Positions 30,114-37,627 of a DNA stretch of 64,000 bases are shown here, piece after piece. Positions within the stretch are counted from its first letter, which is position 1. Each line of letters opens with the position of its first letter. The stretch is from Curvibacter cyanobacteriorum (GTDB lineage Bacteria > Pseudomonadota > Gammaproteobacteria > Burkholderiales > Burkholderiaceae_C): NCBI RefSeq assembly GCF_028649475.1, contig NZ_JAQSIP010000012.1, forward strand, positions 62,001 through 126,000, written 5' to 3'. The notes under the pieces were generated by a model. That model was not told the origin of the DNA and did not search any database. It saw nothing but the letters and a program-made list of their open reading frames with translations. The position numbers and the translations under genes are program-made.

Positions 30114-32237
30114 TCACTGCGTGTTGGGCGCTGAGGGGGTGGGCCGTGGCCCCACCGGGGTGCCGACCGGGGCTGAGCCCGGGCCCTGCTGCGGTCGCAG
30201 GCCGGGGCCGCCTTCGCGGCCTGCACCGGGGGCCCGCAGTTGCTGGAACGTGGGGGGCTGGGTGATCAGCTGAGGGGCTTGCTGCGCTTGGTGCTGGCGC
30301 TCCTGTTGAAGCCGTTCTTGCTGCTGCCGCTCGAACTGCGCGCGCTCCTGCTGTTGGCGCTGCAACTGCTGCTGCACCTGCAATTGCTGTTCACGCTGCG
30401 CCTGCTCGCGTTGCCACTGCTCCCGCTGTTGGGCCTCCTGGCGTTGCCGCTCCTGTTCGGCCTGCTGCTGGCGCTGCCATTGCCACTGCTGTTGTTGCTG
30501 TTGCTGTTGCTGTTGCTGTTGCAAGAGCTGTTGTTGTTGCTGCAGTTGCCACTGGTGCTGTTGCCACTGTTGTTGTTCCTGCCGCTGGCGCTCGAGCAGC
30601 ACCGCGTTGGGCTGCAGGCGCTGCAATTGCTCGCGCTGTTGGGCCTGGGCGCGCTCCTGCCGCTCCTGTTCGGTGCGGGGCGCGGTGTTGGGCACGGCCG
30701 TGACCTGACCGCTGGTGTTGGGCCGCGGCCAAGGCTGGGCCGGGGGGCTCAGCGCGGGCTGGGGCGCCAGCGACGGTCCGCCGCCCTCCGAGCCCACCGA
30801 AGGGCGCGTGGGGGACGGGCTCGCCTGACCCGCCTGCCCCGGTTGCACCTGGATGAAGGGCTTGGGCATCGGGATCGGGTCGTTCACGCTGCCGCTGGGG
30901 CGTTGCCAGCCCGGGCCGCCGCTTTGGGGCTGCTGGGTCATGCCGCCGGGGCGGTTCTGGTGGGCGTAGCCCGAGTCGGTGCCCGGGCGGTCGCGTCCGG
31001 GGGGCGTTGAGCCCGGGCGCGGGCCCACCGGCGTGCCCGGGCGCCCGTGCTCGCCCGGGGCCAGCGGCACCCAGGGCACGCCGGGCTGCCGGTGGTGGCC
31101 CGGCCCGCCCCGTTGCGGCTGGCCGATGAAGCCCACCAGCGCGGGCGAGTAGCTGGGGCGCCGTTCGTAGCGACCCGGCACCCAGCCCCAACCGCGGCTG
31201 GACACCACCCAGCGACCGTAGTGGAAGGGCGCAAAACCCCACGGTGCCTCATCCACCCAGGTCCAGCCCCAGGGCTCAATCCACTGCCACTGGCCGTAGC
31301 GGTACGGGGCCCAGTCGGGGTTGTTGAGTTGGGGATACCACACGGGGCCCAGGCTGGGGTCGTTGTGCCACTCACCCCAGCCGTCGAGTTGCTGGTAGCC
31401 AATCAGGTCGCGCGGCACGTAGCGGGCGCTCAGCGACTGGTCCTCGAGTTGCTGGCGGCCTTGGGTCCACTGGTCGAAGGCGTCGATGCGCGGCACCACG
31501 GGCCGGCCAGTCTGGCCCAGCTGTCGGCCCTGGAACGTCCATTGCAGCCCCGCCGGCAGCGTCAGCGCCTGTCCTTGCTCGCCATAGGCCACCAGGCTGC
31601 CCAGGGTCACGGTGACGCGGGTTTGGCCGCTGTCGGGGTCCACGTCAAAGCGGTAGGCACCGGCCTGTTGCACCAGCACTGCCAAGTTGGGGGTGTCGAT
31701 CTCCAGGCGCTCGCCGGCCTCGAAGCGGCGCACGCGCACATCGAGCCGGCCGCGCCGCAACTGGGTCTGGCTGCTGAGGTCGTCCAGTGCGCTGAGTTCG
31801 ATCTGGGCCGGCCCTTCGGCGCGCCAGCTGCTGCTGCCCTGGCTCAGTTCGAGCCGCGCCCCCGGGCTGAGCTGGAGTCGGCTGCCGGGCGCCAGGGGCT
31901 GGTTGGGGGGCAGGTGGCGCCCATCGGGTTGGGCCGCATCGCTGAGCAGCACCGAGCCCTCGACCAGGCTGGGGTAGGCGACCCGCCCTGGGCCTTCCTG
32001 GGCCTCCGCCAGCAGGGCCCACAGCGTGGCCAGCAGCAGGAGCAGCCCCTGCACGACCCGGCGGGCCTGCCCCTGGCCAGGCCTGCCCCCGCCCGACCCG
32101 CGGGCCGTCGGGGCTGAGGGGGCTCCAGAAGCCGAGGGGGCCGGTGCCGCTGACGCCCGTGGCAGGGGCCGTCGCAGGGGGGCGCACCAAGGGCTGGCCA
32201 GGGCGGCTGGTTGCGGGGGGGGGCAGGGCACGGGCAT
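30114..32237 (-). CDS. secreted Trp/Gln-rich DUF6600-like protein with FecR-like domain
   Basis: About 707 residues from the ATG at 32237. Because the hydrophobic export segment (VVQGLLLLLATLWALLAEAQ) lies about 60 residues in, a GTG just before it could be the real start. A FecR-like region follows (VAYPSLVEGSVLL to VTVTLGSLVAYGE), then the Trp-rich module typical of DUF6600 (GEWHNDPSLGPVWYP, WAPYRYGQWQWIEPWGWTWV, FHYGRWVVSSRGWGWVPG). The rest is Pro/Gly-rich and then Gln-rich with long Gln runs broken by Trp, Arg and Glu, probably coiled or disordered. The function of the family is unknown; envelope location is inferred. Confidence 0.8.
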   Translation of the reverse strand: MPVPCPPPQPAALASPWCAPLRRPLPRASAAPAPSASGAPSAPTARGSGGGRPGQGQARRVVQGLLLLLATLWALLAEAQEGPGRVAYPSLVEGSVLLSDAAQPDGRHLPPNQPLAPGSRLQLSPGARLELSQGSSSWRAEGPAQIELSALDDLSSQTQLRRGRLDVRVRRFEAGERLEIDTPNLAVLVQQAGAYRFDVDPDSGQTRVTVTLGSLVAYGEQGQALTLPAGLQWTFQGRQLGQTGRPVVPRIDAFDQWTQGRQQLEDQSLSARYVPRDLIGYQQLDGWGEWHNDPSLGPVWYPQLNNPDWAPYRYGQWQWIEPWGWTWVDEAPWGFAPFHYGRWVVSSRGWGWVPGRYERRPSYSPALVGFIGQPQRGGPGHHRQPGVPWVPLAPGEHGRPGTPVGPRPGSTPPGRDRPGTDSGYAHQNRPGGMTQQPQSGGPGWQRPSGSVNDPIPMPKPFIQVQPGQAGQASPSPTRPSVGSEGGGPSLAPQPALSPPAQPWPRPNTSGQVTAVPNTAPRTEQERQERAQAQQREQLQRLQPNAVLLERQRQEQQQWQQHQWQLQQQQQLLQQQQQQQQQQQQWQWQRQQQAEQERQRQEAQQREQWQREQAQREQQLQVQQQLQRQQQERAQFERQQQERLQQERQHQAQQAPQLITQPPTFQQLRAPGAGREGGPGLRPQQGPGSAPVGTPVGPRPTPSAPNTQ
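30486..30554 (-). repeat. CAA/CAG microsatellite coding poly-Gln
   Basis: On the plus strand this is a run of CTGTTG-type triplets (GTTGTTGCTGTTGCTGTTG and so on) that encodes Gln runs of up to a dozen residues in the DUF6600-like protein. Triplet repeats like this can change length without shifting the frame. Confidence 0.85.
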
Positions 32238-32343
32238 GGTGGTTTCGCAGAGCTGTCCTGACTCAACGCACGACACGGCCAAAAAGGCCACAAGCACCGG
32301 CGCCCGATGGCGGGTTGGCAGGGCGAGGCGTGGACCCGGGCTG
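32238..32343. other. spacer between the DUF6600-like gene and the YqeY terminator
   Basis: About 100 bases upstream of the DUF6600-like gene that should hold its promoter. No convincing -35/-10 pair was identified. A longer in-frame extension of the DUF6600-like frame runs across it but reads as low-complexity sequence. Confidence 0.4.
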
Positions 32344-32381
32344 AAAAAACCGCCCGGGCCGGGTGGGGTTGCGGGCGGTTT
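32344..32381 (-). terminator. intrinsic terminator after the YqeY-domain gene
   Basis: On the minus strand AAACCGCCCG (32381-32372) pairs with CGGGCGGTTT (32356-32347), and the T run continues to 32344. It ends transcription coming from the gene at 32521-32967 before the DUF6600-like gene. Confidence 0.85.
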
Positions 32382-32488
32382 GGGGGCTTTGGAAGGTGCG
32401 ATCCCCGCAGTGCCCGCAGTGTCCGTTGTGCCCGGACGGCACCGGGCGGGCACAGCGCCAGAGGGCGCTGGGTGGTGGGGGGACTGGG

Positions 32489-32517
32489 AGGGGCTTGGAG
32501 GGGCTTGGAGGGGCTGG
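32489..32517. repeat. short tandem 10-bp repeat GGGCTTGGAG
   Basis: GGGCTTGGAG occurs twice in tandem with partial flanking copies, immediately 3' of the YqeY-domain gene stop. It is non-coding and no function is suggested. Confidence 0.7.
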
Positions 32518-32520
32518 GGC

Positions 32521-32967
32521 TCAGCCGGCCAGCGCGGCCTTCACGGCGGCCGAGACCAGGCCCATGTCGGCCTTGCCTGCCAGGCGGGTCTTGACCGCGC
32601 CCATGACCTTGCCCATGTCGCCGGGGCCGCTGGCGCCCAGTTCGGCCACGATGGCCTTGACCTCGGCGCTGATCTCGTCGGCGCTCAGGCGCACCGGCAG
32701 GTAGGCCTGCAGCACCACCAGTTCCGACGCTTCCTTGTCGGCCAGGTCCTGGCGACCGGCCTGTTCGAAGGCGGCGATCGAATCTTTGCGCTGCTTGATC
32801 AGCTTGTCGACGATGGCCACGATGGCGGCGTCGTCCAGCGTGATGCGCTCGTCCACTTCGCGCTGCTTCATGGCCGCTTGCAGCAGACGGATGGTGCCCA
32901 GCTTTTCCGAGTCCTTGGCGCGCATGGCGGCCTTCATGTCTTCGGTGATCTGTTCCTTGAGGGACAT
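32521..32967 (-). CDS. GatB/YqeY domain protein
   Basis: 148 residues starting MSLKEQITEDMKAAMRAKD, preceded by GGAG at proper spacing. The YqeY fold resembles the C-terminal helical tRNA-binding part of the amidotransferase subunit GatB. Conserved segments here are RLLQAAMKQREVDER, YLPVRLSADEI and GDMGKVMGAVK. The exact role is unsettled, probably tRNA-related. It follows rpsU on the same strand, a common order (rpsU-yqeY, often then dnaG-rpoD); an intrinsic terminator between them shows the link is partial. Confidence 0.92.
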   Translation of the reverse strand: MSLKEQITEDMKAAMRAKDSEKLGTIRLLQAAMKQREVDERITLDDAAIVAIVDKLIKQRKDSIAAFEQAGRQDLADKEASELVVLQAYLPVRLSADEISAEVKAIVAELGASGPGDMGKVMGAVKTRLAGKADMGLVSAAVKAALAG

Positions 32968-33001
32968 GGTGTTCTCCGGTTGAAATCGGTGTTCAAAAAG
33001 C

Positions 33002-33035
33002 AAAAAACCCGCGCCTGGCGTCCCGAGCGCGGGTT
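33002..33035 (-). terminator. intrinsic terminator after rpsU
   Basis: On the minus strand AACCCGCGC (33035-33027) pairs with GCGCGGGTT (33014-33006), followed by T residues to 33002. It lies 36 bases after the rpsU stop. The YqeY-domain gene beyond it may be read by partial read-through. Confidence 0.88.
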
Positions 33036-33070
33036 GTTGGGGCTGCTGGAGGCCAGCAGTCCGGCTGCGA

Positions 33071-33283
33071 TCAGTACAGCTTCTTGGGCAGCTGCATGCT
33101 GCGCACGCGCTTGTAGTGGCGCTTGACGGCAGCGGCCTTCTTGCGCTTGCGCTCAGCGGTCGGCTTTTCGTAGAACTCGCGGGCGCGCAGGTCGGTCAGC
33201 AGACCCAGTTTTTCGATGGTGCGCTTGAAACGACGCAGAGCGACGTCGAAGGGCTCGTTTTCTTTAACACGGATGGTGGTCAT
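33071..33283 (-). CDS. rpsU: 30S ribosomal protein S21
   Basis: 70 residues, the family length, starting [20 protein letters not shown]. It is strongly basic with the conserved C-terminal [16 protein letters not shown]21 binds late on the small subunit near the anti-Shine-Dalgarno region and supports initiation. The ATG at 33283 is chosen over an in-frame upstream Met because the family starts here. A good promoter lies about 110 bases upstream. The leader can form a CCCCGCC/GGCGGGG hairpin (about 33325-33375), which might regulate expression. Confidence 0.97.
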
Positions 33284-33390
33284 TACGTAATGTTTTCCAA
33301 TGAGGTGCCTGGGGAAGATCGGGCCCACAAGCTAAGGTTCCCCGCCTTGAAAATTATCGGCCGGCGGGGCATTTGCCAGCAAAGCCTGCG

Positions 33391-33418
33391 ATTATAGCGT
33401 TAACGCTTGCGCAAACAA
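33391..33418 (-). promoter_or_regulatory. sigma-70 promoter of rpsU
   Basis: On the minus strand TTGTTT (33418-33413), a 16-base spacer and a perfect TATAAT (33396-33391). It fits a strong housekeeping promoter and gives a leader of roughly 100 bases to the rpsU start. Confidence 0.75.
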
Positions 33419-33505
33419 GATTTTTGTGCATCCGGGCCCGCCGGCGCAGCGCCTTGGCCGCCCTGGCCTGGCCATCGCAGGGCCGGGCGCCAGCGCCCTG
33501 GGCGG

Positions 33506-34759
33506 TCACAGCTTGCCCTGACGGGCGGCCAGCCCCTGGGCGCAGGCGTGGGCGCTGGCCCAGGCCCACTGAAAGTTGTAGCCGCCCAGCCAACCCGTCA
33601 CGTCGACCACCTCACCGATGAAGAACAGGCCTGGCTGGCGTGATTCCAGGGTTTGCTGCGACAGGTCGCGGGTGTCGACCCCGCCGAGGGTGACCTCGGC
33701 CTTTTTGTAGCCCTCGGTGCCGGTGGGTACCAGTTCCCAGCGCGACAGGCGCTCCGCCAAGGCACCCAGGGCCTTGTCGGTGACATCGCTGCACGGGCGC
33801 TGCCAGGCAGCGTCCTGCTGCACCCAGGCCTCGGCCAGGCGCGAGGGCACATGCTGCCCCAGCTCATTGCCCAGCAACTTGCGCGAGGTGGCCTTGGCGC
33901 GCGCCAGCAGGGCCGGCAGGTCATGCTCGGGGGCCAGGTTGATGCGGATCGGGGTGCCCGGTTGCCAGTAGCTCGAAATCTGCAGCACCGCGGGGCCCGA
34001 CAGGCCACGGTGGGTGAACAGCAGGTCTTCGAGGAACAGGCCCTTGGCCTTTTTGCTGCCGGTTTCCATGGCCACGGGCAGGGCCAGGCCGGCCAACTGC
34101 GCGTAGGGCGCCCAGGCGGCGCCGTCGAAGGTCAGCGGTACCAGGCCCGGGCGCTGTTCGACCAGGCGCAGGTCGAACTGGCGCGCCACCCGGTAGCCAA
34201 AATCGGTGGCGCCGATCTTGGGGATCGACAGCCCGCCGGTGGCCACCACCAGGCTGTGGCAGTGCACGGTGCCTTGGTCGGTGTCGACTTCGTAGCGGCC
34301 TGCAGCGGGCGTGGCCGCGTCGGGGGCGGCGGCGCCATCGTGGTAGCGGATCTGCCGCACCGCGCACGGTTGCCAGCGGGTCACGCTGCCGCCGGCGGCG
34401 CCCGCGGCGCATTCCTTGAGCAGCAGGTCGATGATGTCCTCGGCCGAGCGGTCACAGAACAACTGGCCTTTGTGCTTCTCGTGGTACGCCACCCCATGGC
34501 GTTGCACCAGCGCAATGAAGTCCTGCGGCGTGTAGCGGCTCAGGGCGCTGCGGCAGAAGTGCGGGTTGGCGCTGAGGTACTGGGCCGGTGTGGCGTCGCG
34601 GTTGGTGAAGTTGCAGCGCCCGCCGCCCGAGATGCGGATTTTCTCGGCCACCTTGGGCGCGTGGTCCAGCAGCAGCACCTTCAAGCCCAGTTGCCCGGCC
34701 ACCCCGGCACAAAACAGGCCGGCCGCACCGGCGCCCACAATCACAACATCAACATTCAC
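33506..34759 (-). CDS. HI0933-family (YhiN/BaiN-like) FAD flavoprotein
   Basis: 417 residues from a GTG start at 34759 (VNVDVVIVGAGAAGLF), chosen because AGGA lies eight bases upstream and the FAD-binding GxGxxG motif then sits at the N-terminus. Other family motifs are KIRISGGGRCNFTN, LVVATGGLSIPKIGATDFGY and, at the end, FFIGEVVDVTGWLGGYNFQWAWASA. These describe the HI0933 (YhiN) flavoprotein group, whose reaction is poorly defined; relatives in gut bacteria reduce bile-acid intermediates. It is cytoplasmic. It lies between the rpsU block and the end of the nitrate cluster and is not obviously linked to either. Confidence 0.9.
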   Translation of the reverse strand: MNVDVVIVGAGAAGLFCAGVAGQLGLKVLLLDHAPKVAEKIRISGGGRCNFTNRDATPAQYLSANPHFCRSALSRYTPQDFIALVQRHGVAYHEKHKGQLFCDRSAEDIIDLLLKECAAGAAGGSVTRWQPCAVRQIRYHDGAAAPDAATPAAGRYEVDTDQGTVHCHSLVVATGGLSIPKIGATDFGYRVARQFDLRLVEQRPGLVPLTFDGAAWAPYAQLAGLALPVAMETGSKKAKGLFLEDLLFTHRGLSGPAVLQISSYWQPGTPIRINLAPEHDLPALLARAKATSRKLLGNELGQHVPSRLAEAWVQQDAAWQRPCSDVTDKALGALAERLSRWELVPTGTEGYKKAEVTLGGVDTRDLSQQTLESRQPGLFFIGEVVDVTGWLGGYNFQWAWASAHACAQGLAARQGKL

Positions 34760-34977
34760 AACACGGTTCCTGGAGAAAAAGCCAAACGCACTGGCTTGGT
34801 GCATGGGCACCAAGGCGGGCCCCGCGTCGGCTCCGCACCCAGGGGCCGGCGGGCGGCGTTGGGCAGGGCGCAGGCGGGCCGCGGCGCTCGATTATCGCCA
34901 GGGTCGGTCTGCGCGGTCCGGCGGGCAGCTTTCGGTGGGGGCTGGCGCGGGGGGGGCGGGCTCAGGGGACGGCAGGC

Positions 34978-35700
34978 TCAGGTGCCGGTTTTCTTGGGGC
35001 CCGCCAGCGTGATGGCTTTGAGCGACAGGTTGTCGATCTCGGCCGTGATGCCCGACAGCACGTTGGCCACCACCGCGAACTCGCGCCCGTGCTGGCCGGC
35101 GCGCGCGGCCATCACCTGGGCGTTGAAGCTGACCACCTTGGCCTCACGGGCCACCGTCTGGATGGCGTTCACGATGCCGGTCAGCTCGCGCATCATGGCC
35201 TGCGACTGGGCGCTGGTGACCTGGTCGAAGGCGGTGGTGGCGCGGTTCAGGGCATCGAGCACGGTGTCGGTGCTTTCCACCAACTGGGCCAGGGTGTCGG
35301 GCAGGCGGCGGTCCTGGCGCTCGATCTGTTCGAGCGTTTGTTCCAGCCGCTGGATGAAGTCGTCCACCACCGGGCCGGCGCCCTGGGGGCCTTCGTAGGC
35401 TTTCTGGACGATCTGGGCCAGCTCCGGGGGCAACTCGCGGCCGGTTTGGCGCAGCTTCTGCTGGCTGGTCTTGAACAGGTTGAAGGACTGGCGCGCGGCC
35501 GCCAGTTGGGCGGCACGCCCCTGCGAGGCCAGCACGGTCTGGAGGATCATGCGCTGCGACAGCATGCGCTGGCGGGCCGCCAGGTTGACCAGCGAAATCT
35601 CCCCCGCGGCCGGGGCTTTGGCGGCGGTCGCGCTGCCAGGCTGGGGTGCCGAGGCACGGGGGTGGAAGGCCGAAGTGCCGTGCAGCGTCGGAGCAGTCAT
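34978..35700 (-). CDS. cytoplasmic PilJ/NarX-like domain fused to an MCP-type tip
   Basis: 240 residues starting MTAPTLHGTSAF. There is no signal peptide or membrane segment. The stretch LVNLAARQRMLSQRM resembles the P-box of NarX and the N-terminal domain of PilJ-type transducers. After a helical region, the C-terminal part VVSFNAQVMAARAGQHGREF.VVA looks like the signalling tip of methyl-accepting chemotaxis proteins, but ends at once instead of continuing into the return helix. It may be a soluble sensor or adaptor. It lies about 170 bases downstream of cobA at the end of the nitrate cluster and is related to the periplasmic protein at 40502-41305. Its partner is unknown. Confidence 0.8.
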   Translation of the reverse strand: MTAPTLHGTSAFHPRASAPQPGSATAAKAPAAGEISLVNLAARQRMLSQRMILQTVLASQGRAAQLAAARQSFNLFKTSQQKLRQTGRELPPELAQIVQKAYEGPQGAGPVVDDFIQRLEQTLEQIERQDRRLPDTLAQLVESTDTVLDALNRATTAFDQVTSAQSQAMMRELTGIVNAIQTVAREAKVVSFNAQVMAARAGQHGREFAVVANVLSGITAEIDNLSLKAITLAGPKKTGT

Positions 35701-35866
35701 CTTGGTCTTTCTATCCCTTGTGAACACCCTTGACATCAAGCAATTGCCGCGCCAGCCAGGGCCCTTGGGCAGGGTGGCTCGGCGGTCTGAACGCCGGGGC
35801 TTGCCTGGGCGTGCGCCCGGGTGAGGGGCCGGCCGCCGGGGGCGGTGGCGCAGCGCTCGCCGGGGC

Positions 35867-36658
35867 TCAGACCGTGCCGTGTCGCCGCGCTTCGGAAGGC
35901 GCCAACCGGGCCGCCTGGACCCCCTGGATGACATCGCCCACCACGATCACCGACGGGCTGCCCAGGCCTTCGCGCTGCAGCGTTTCGGACAGCTCGGCCA
36001 GGGTGGTGACGGCCTGACGCTGGCTGGGCAGGCTGGCGCGCTGGACGATGGCGACCGGGGTTTGGCCGGGCAGGCCTTGCAGCAGTTCAGCCTGGATGTG
36101 CTGTGCGTCGCTGACCCCCATGTAGATGACCAGGGTCAGTTTGGCGCTGTGGGCGGTGGCGGCGAGGGCTCGCCAGTCGGTGCCGTGGTCGCCGGGCTTG
36201 GCGTGGCCGGTGACAAACACCACGCCGTGGGCGTGTTCGCGGTGGGTCAGTGGCACGCCCAGCGAGGTCACGGCGGCCAGGCCGGCGGTGATGCCGTTGA
36301 TGACCCGCACCTCGATGCCGGCGGCACGCAGGTGTTCGACTTCTTCACCGCCGCGGCCAAAGATGAAGGGGTCACCGCCTTTGAGGCGCACCACGTTGTC
36401 GCCGTCCTGAACGGCGGCGATCATGAGTTTCTCAATGAAGGCCTGCGGGGTTGATTTGCAGCCGCCGCGTTTGCCGACATGCACGATGCGGGCCGTGGGC
36501 GCGGCCAGCGCCACGATGTCGTCGCTGACCAGGTCATCGACCAGCAGCACGGTGGCGGCCTGGATCGCCTTGACCGCCTTGAGGGTCAGCAGTTCGGGGT
36601 CGCCCGGGCCGGCGCCCACCAGGGTGCATTGGCCGGGTTGGGACAGGGCGTGGGTCAT
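35867..36658 (-). CDS. cobA: uroporphyrinogen-III C-methyltransferase (SUMT)
   Basis: 263 residues. It methylates uroporphyrinogen III twice to precorrin-2, the route to siroheme needed by assimilatory nitrite and sulfite reductases. Motifs visible are LVGAGPGDPELLTLKAVKAI (SAM-binding P-loop), LVDDLVSD, VRLKGGDPFIFGRGGEE, INGITAGLAA and GVPLTHREHAHGV. It lacks the CysG dehydrogenase/ferrochelatase half, so only the methyltransferase step is covered here. The ATG overlaps the ybiB stop as ATGA. Position in the nitrate cluster fits siroheme supply. Confidence 0.95.
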   Translation of the reverse strand: MTHALSQPGQCTLVGAGPGDPELLTLKAVKAIQAATVLLVDDLVSDDIVALAAPTARIVHVGKRGGCKSTPQAFIEKLMIAAVQDGDNVVRLKGGDPFIFGRGGEEVEHLRAAGIEVRVINGITAGLAAVTSLGVPLTHREHAHGVVFVTGHAKPGDHGTDWRALAATAHSAKLTLVIYMGVSDAQHIQAELLQGLPGQTPVAIVQRASLPSQRQAVTTLAELSETLQREGLGSPSVIVVGDVIQGVQAARLAPSEARRHGTV

Positions 36659-37560
36659 GGTTGTTCGACGAGGTGCAGGATGTGTTGGACCTGGCGCGCA
36701 ATCGGCGCCGGGACGGGCAGTTTGCCAGCCAGCACCAGCTGGATGTAGCTGGCGGTGGACTCGGCGCTGATGTCGCGTGGCAGTTCGGGCAGTTGGGCCA
36801 GCGGGCCGGCCTGGGCCGGCTGCAGCGCCAGGGTCTGGCCGTGCAGGTAGCCCGTCATCTCCGGGGTGCGTCGCGCGTCGGCCACCACCTCGCCTTCGGT
36901 GCCGCGCAGCAGCAGCGCGCGTTGTCCGGTCAGTGCCAGGGTGGCGGCCATCGAGTCGGCGTATTCGGGGTGGGTGTAGCTGCTGACCAGCACACTGGGC
37001 CCTTCGCAAGGGCTCATGAGCTTGACCAGGCTGTGGGCCGGGTTGCGCAGGCCGACCACGCGACGCACTTCAAGCAGGCGCTTGAGGCCGGGCAGCAGCA
37101 GACCGGTGGGCGCAAACACCACTTCACCGGCGTGCAGCGGGCGCATGGCCACCAGCGAGGGCGTGCCGAGCACCGACAGCACCGACGCCGCCGTGATGCG
37201 GCTGGCCTCGGTGGGCGTGCCGTGCACCAGCACGCTAGCGCCTTCGCGTGCCAGCAGCAGGGCCAGCAGGGGCGTCAGCACGGGCAGCTTGCGCGCACCG
37301 TTGTAGCTGGGCAGCACGACCACCGGCTTGAGGGTGGTCGGCACGCGCGCGATGCGGGCATGGGTGGCATCGAGGAAACCCGCCATCTCGGCAGGGGTTT
37401 CACCCTTGATGCGCATGGCCAGGCAGAAGGCCCCCACTTCGAGGTCGGTCACGCTGCCATCGAGCACCTGTCCCATGAGATCGGCGGCTTGTTCGCGGCT
37501 GAGCGCACGCGCCCCCTCCTTGCCGCGACCGATTTCCTTGATGTATTGACTGATTGCCAT
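36655..37560 (-). CDS. ybiB: nucleic-acid-binding protein YbiB (TrpD2-like)
   Basis: 301 residues starting MAISQYIKEIGRGKEGARAL. It has the fold of anthranilate phosphoribosyltransferase (TrpD): an N-terminal helical bundle (LSREQAADLMGQVLDG), then VVLPSYNGARKLPVLTPLLALLLA and HGTPTE. Such TrpD2 proteins bind nucleic acids without known enzyme activity; in E. coli YbiB is in the LexA regulon. No clear LexA box was seen here. It lies between nasA (68 bases upstream) and cobA (4-base overlap), so it is cotranscribed with nitrate genes. Why it is there is unclear. Confidence 0.88.
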   Translation of the reverse strand: MAISQYIKEIGRGKEGARALSREQAADLMGQVLDGSVTDLEVGAFCLAMRIKGETPAEMAGFLDATHARIARVPTTLKPVVVLPSYNGARKLPVLTPLLALLLAREGASVLVHGTPTEASRITAASVLSVLGTPSLVAMRPLHAGEVVFAPTGLLLPGLKRLLEVRRVVGLRNPAHSLVKLMSPCEGPSVLVSSYTHPEYADSMAATLALTGQRALLLRGTEGEVVADARRTPEMTGYLHGQTLALQPAQAGPLAQLPELPRDISAESTASYIQLVLAGKLPVPAPIARQVQHILHLVEQP

Positions 37561-37627
37561 GGACTTGTCTGTGTTCTTGTCTTTGAAGCAGAGCCGCGGA
37601 TTGTCACTGAAGCTAACTGACTTCTGG

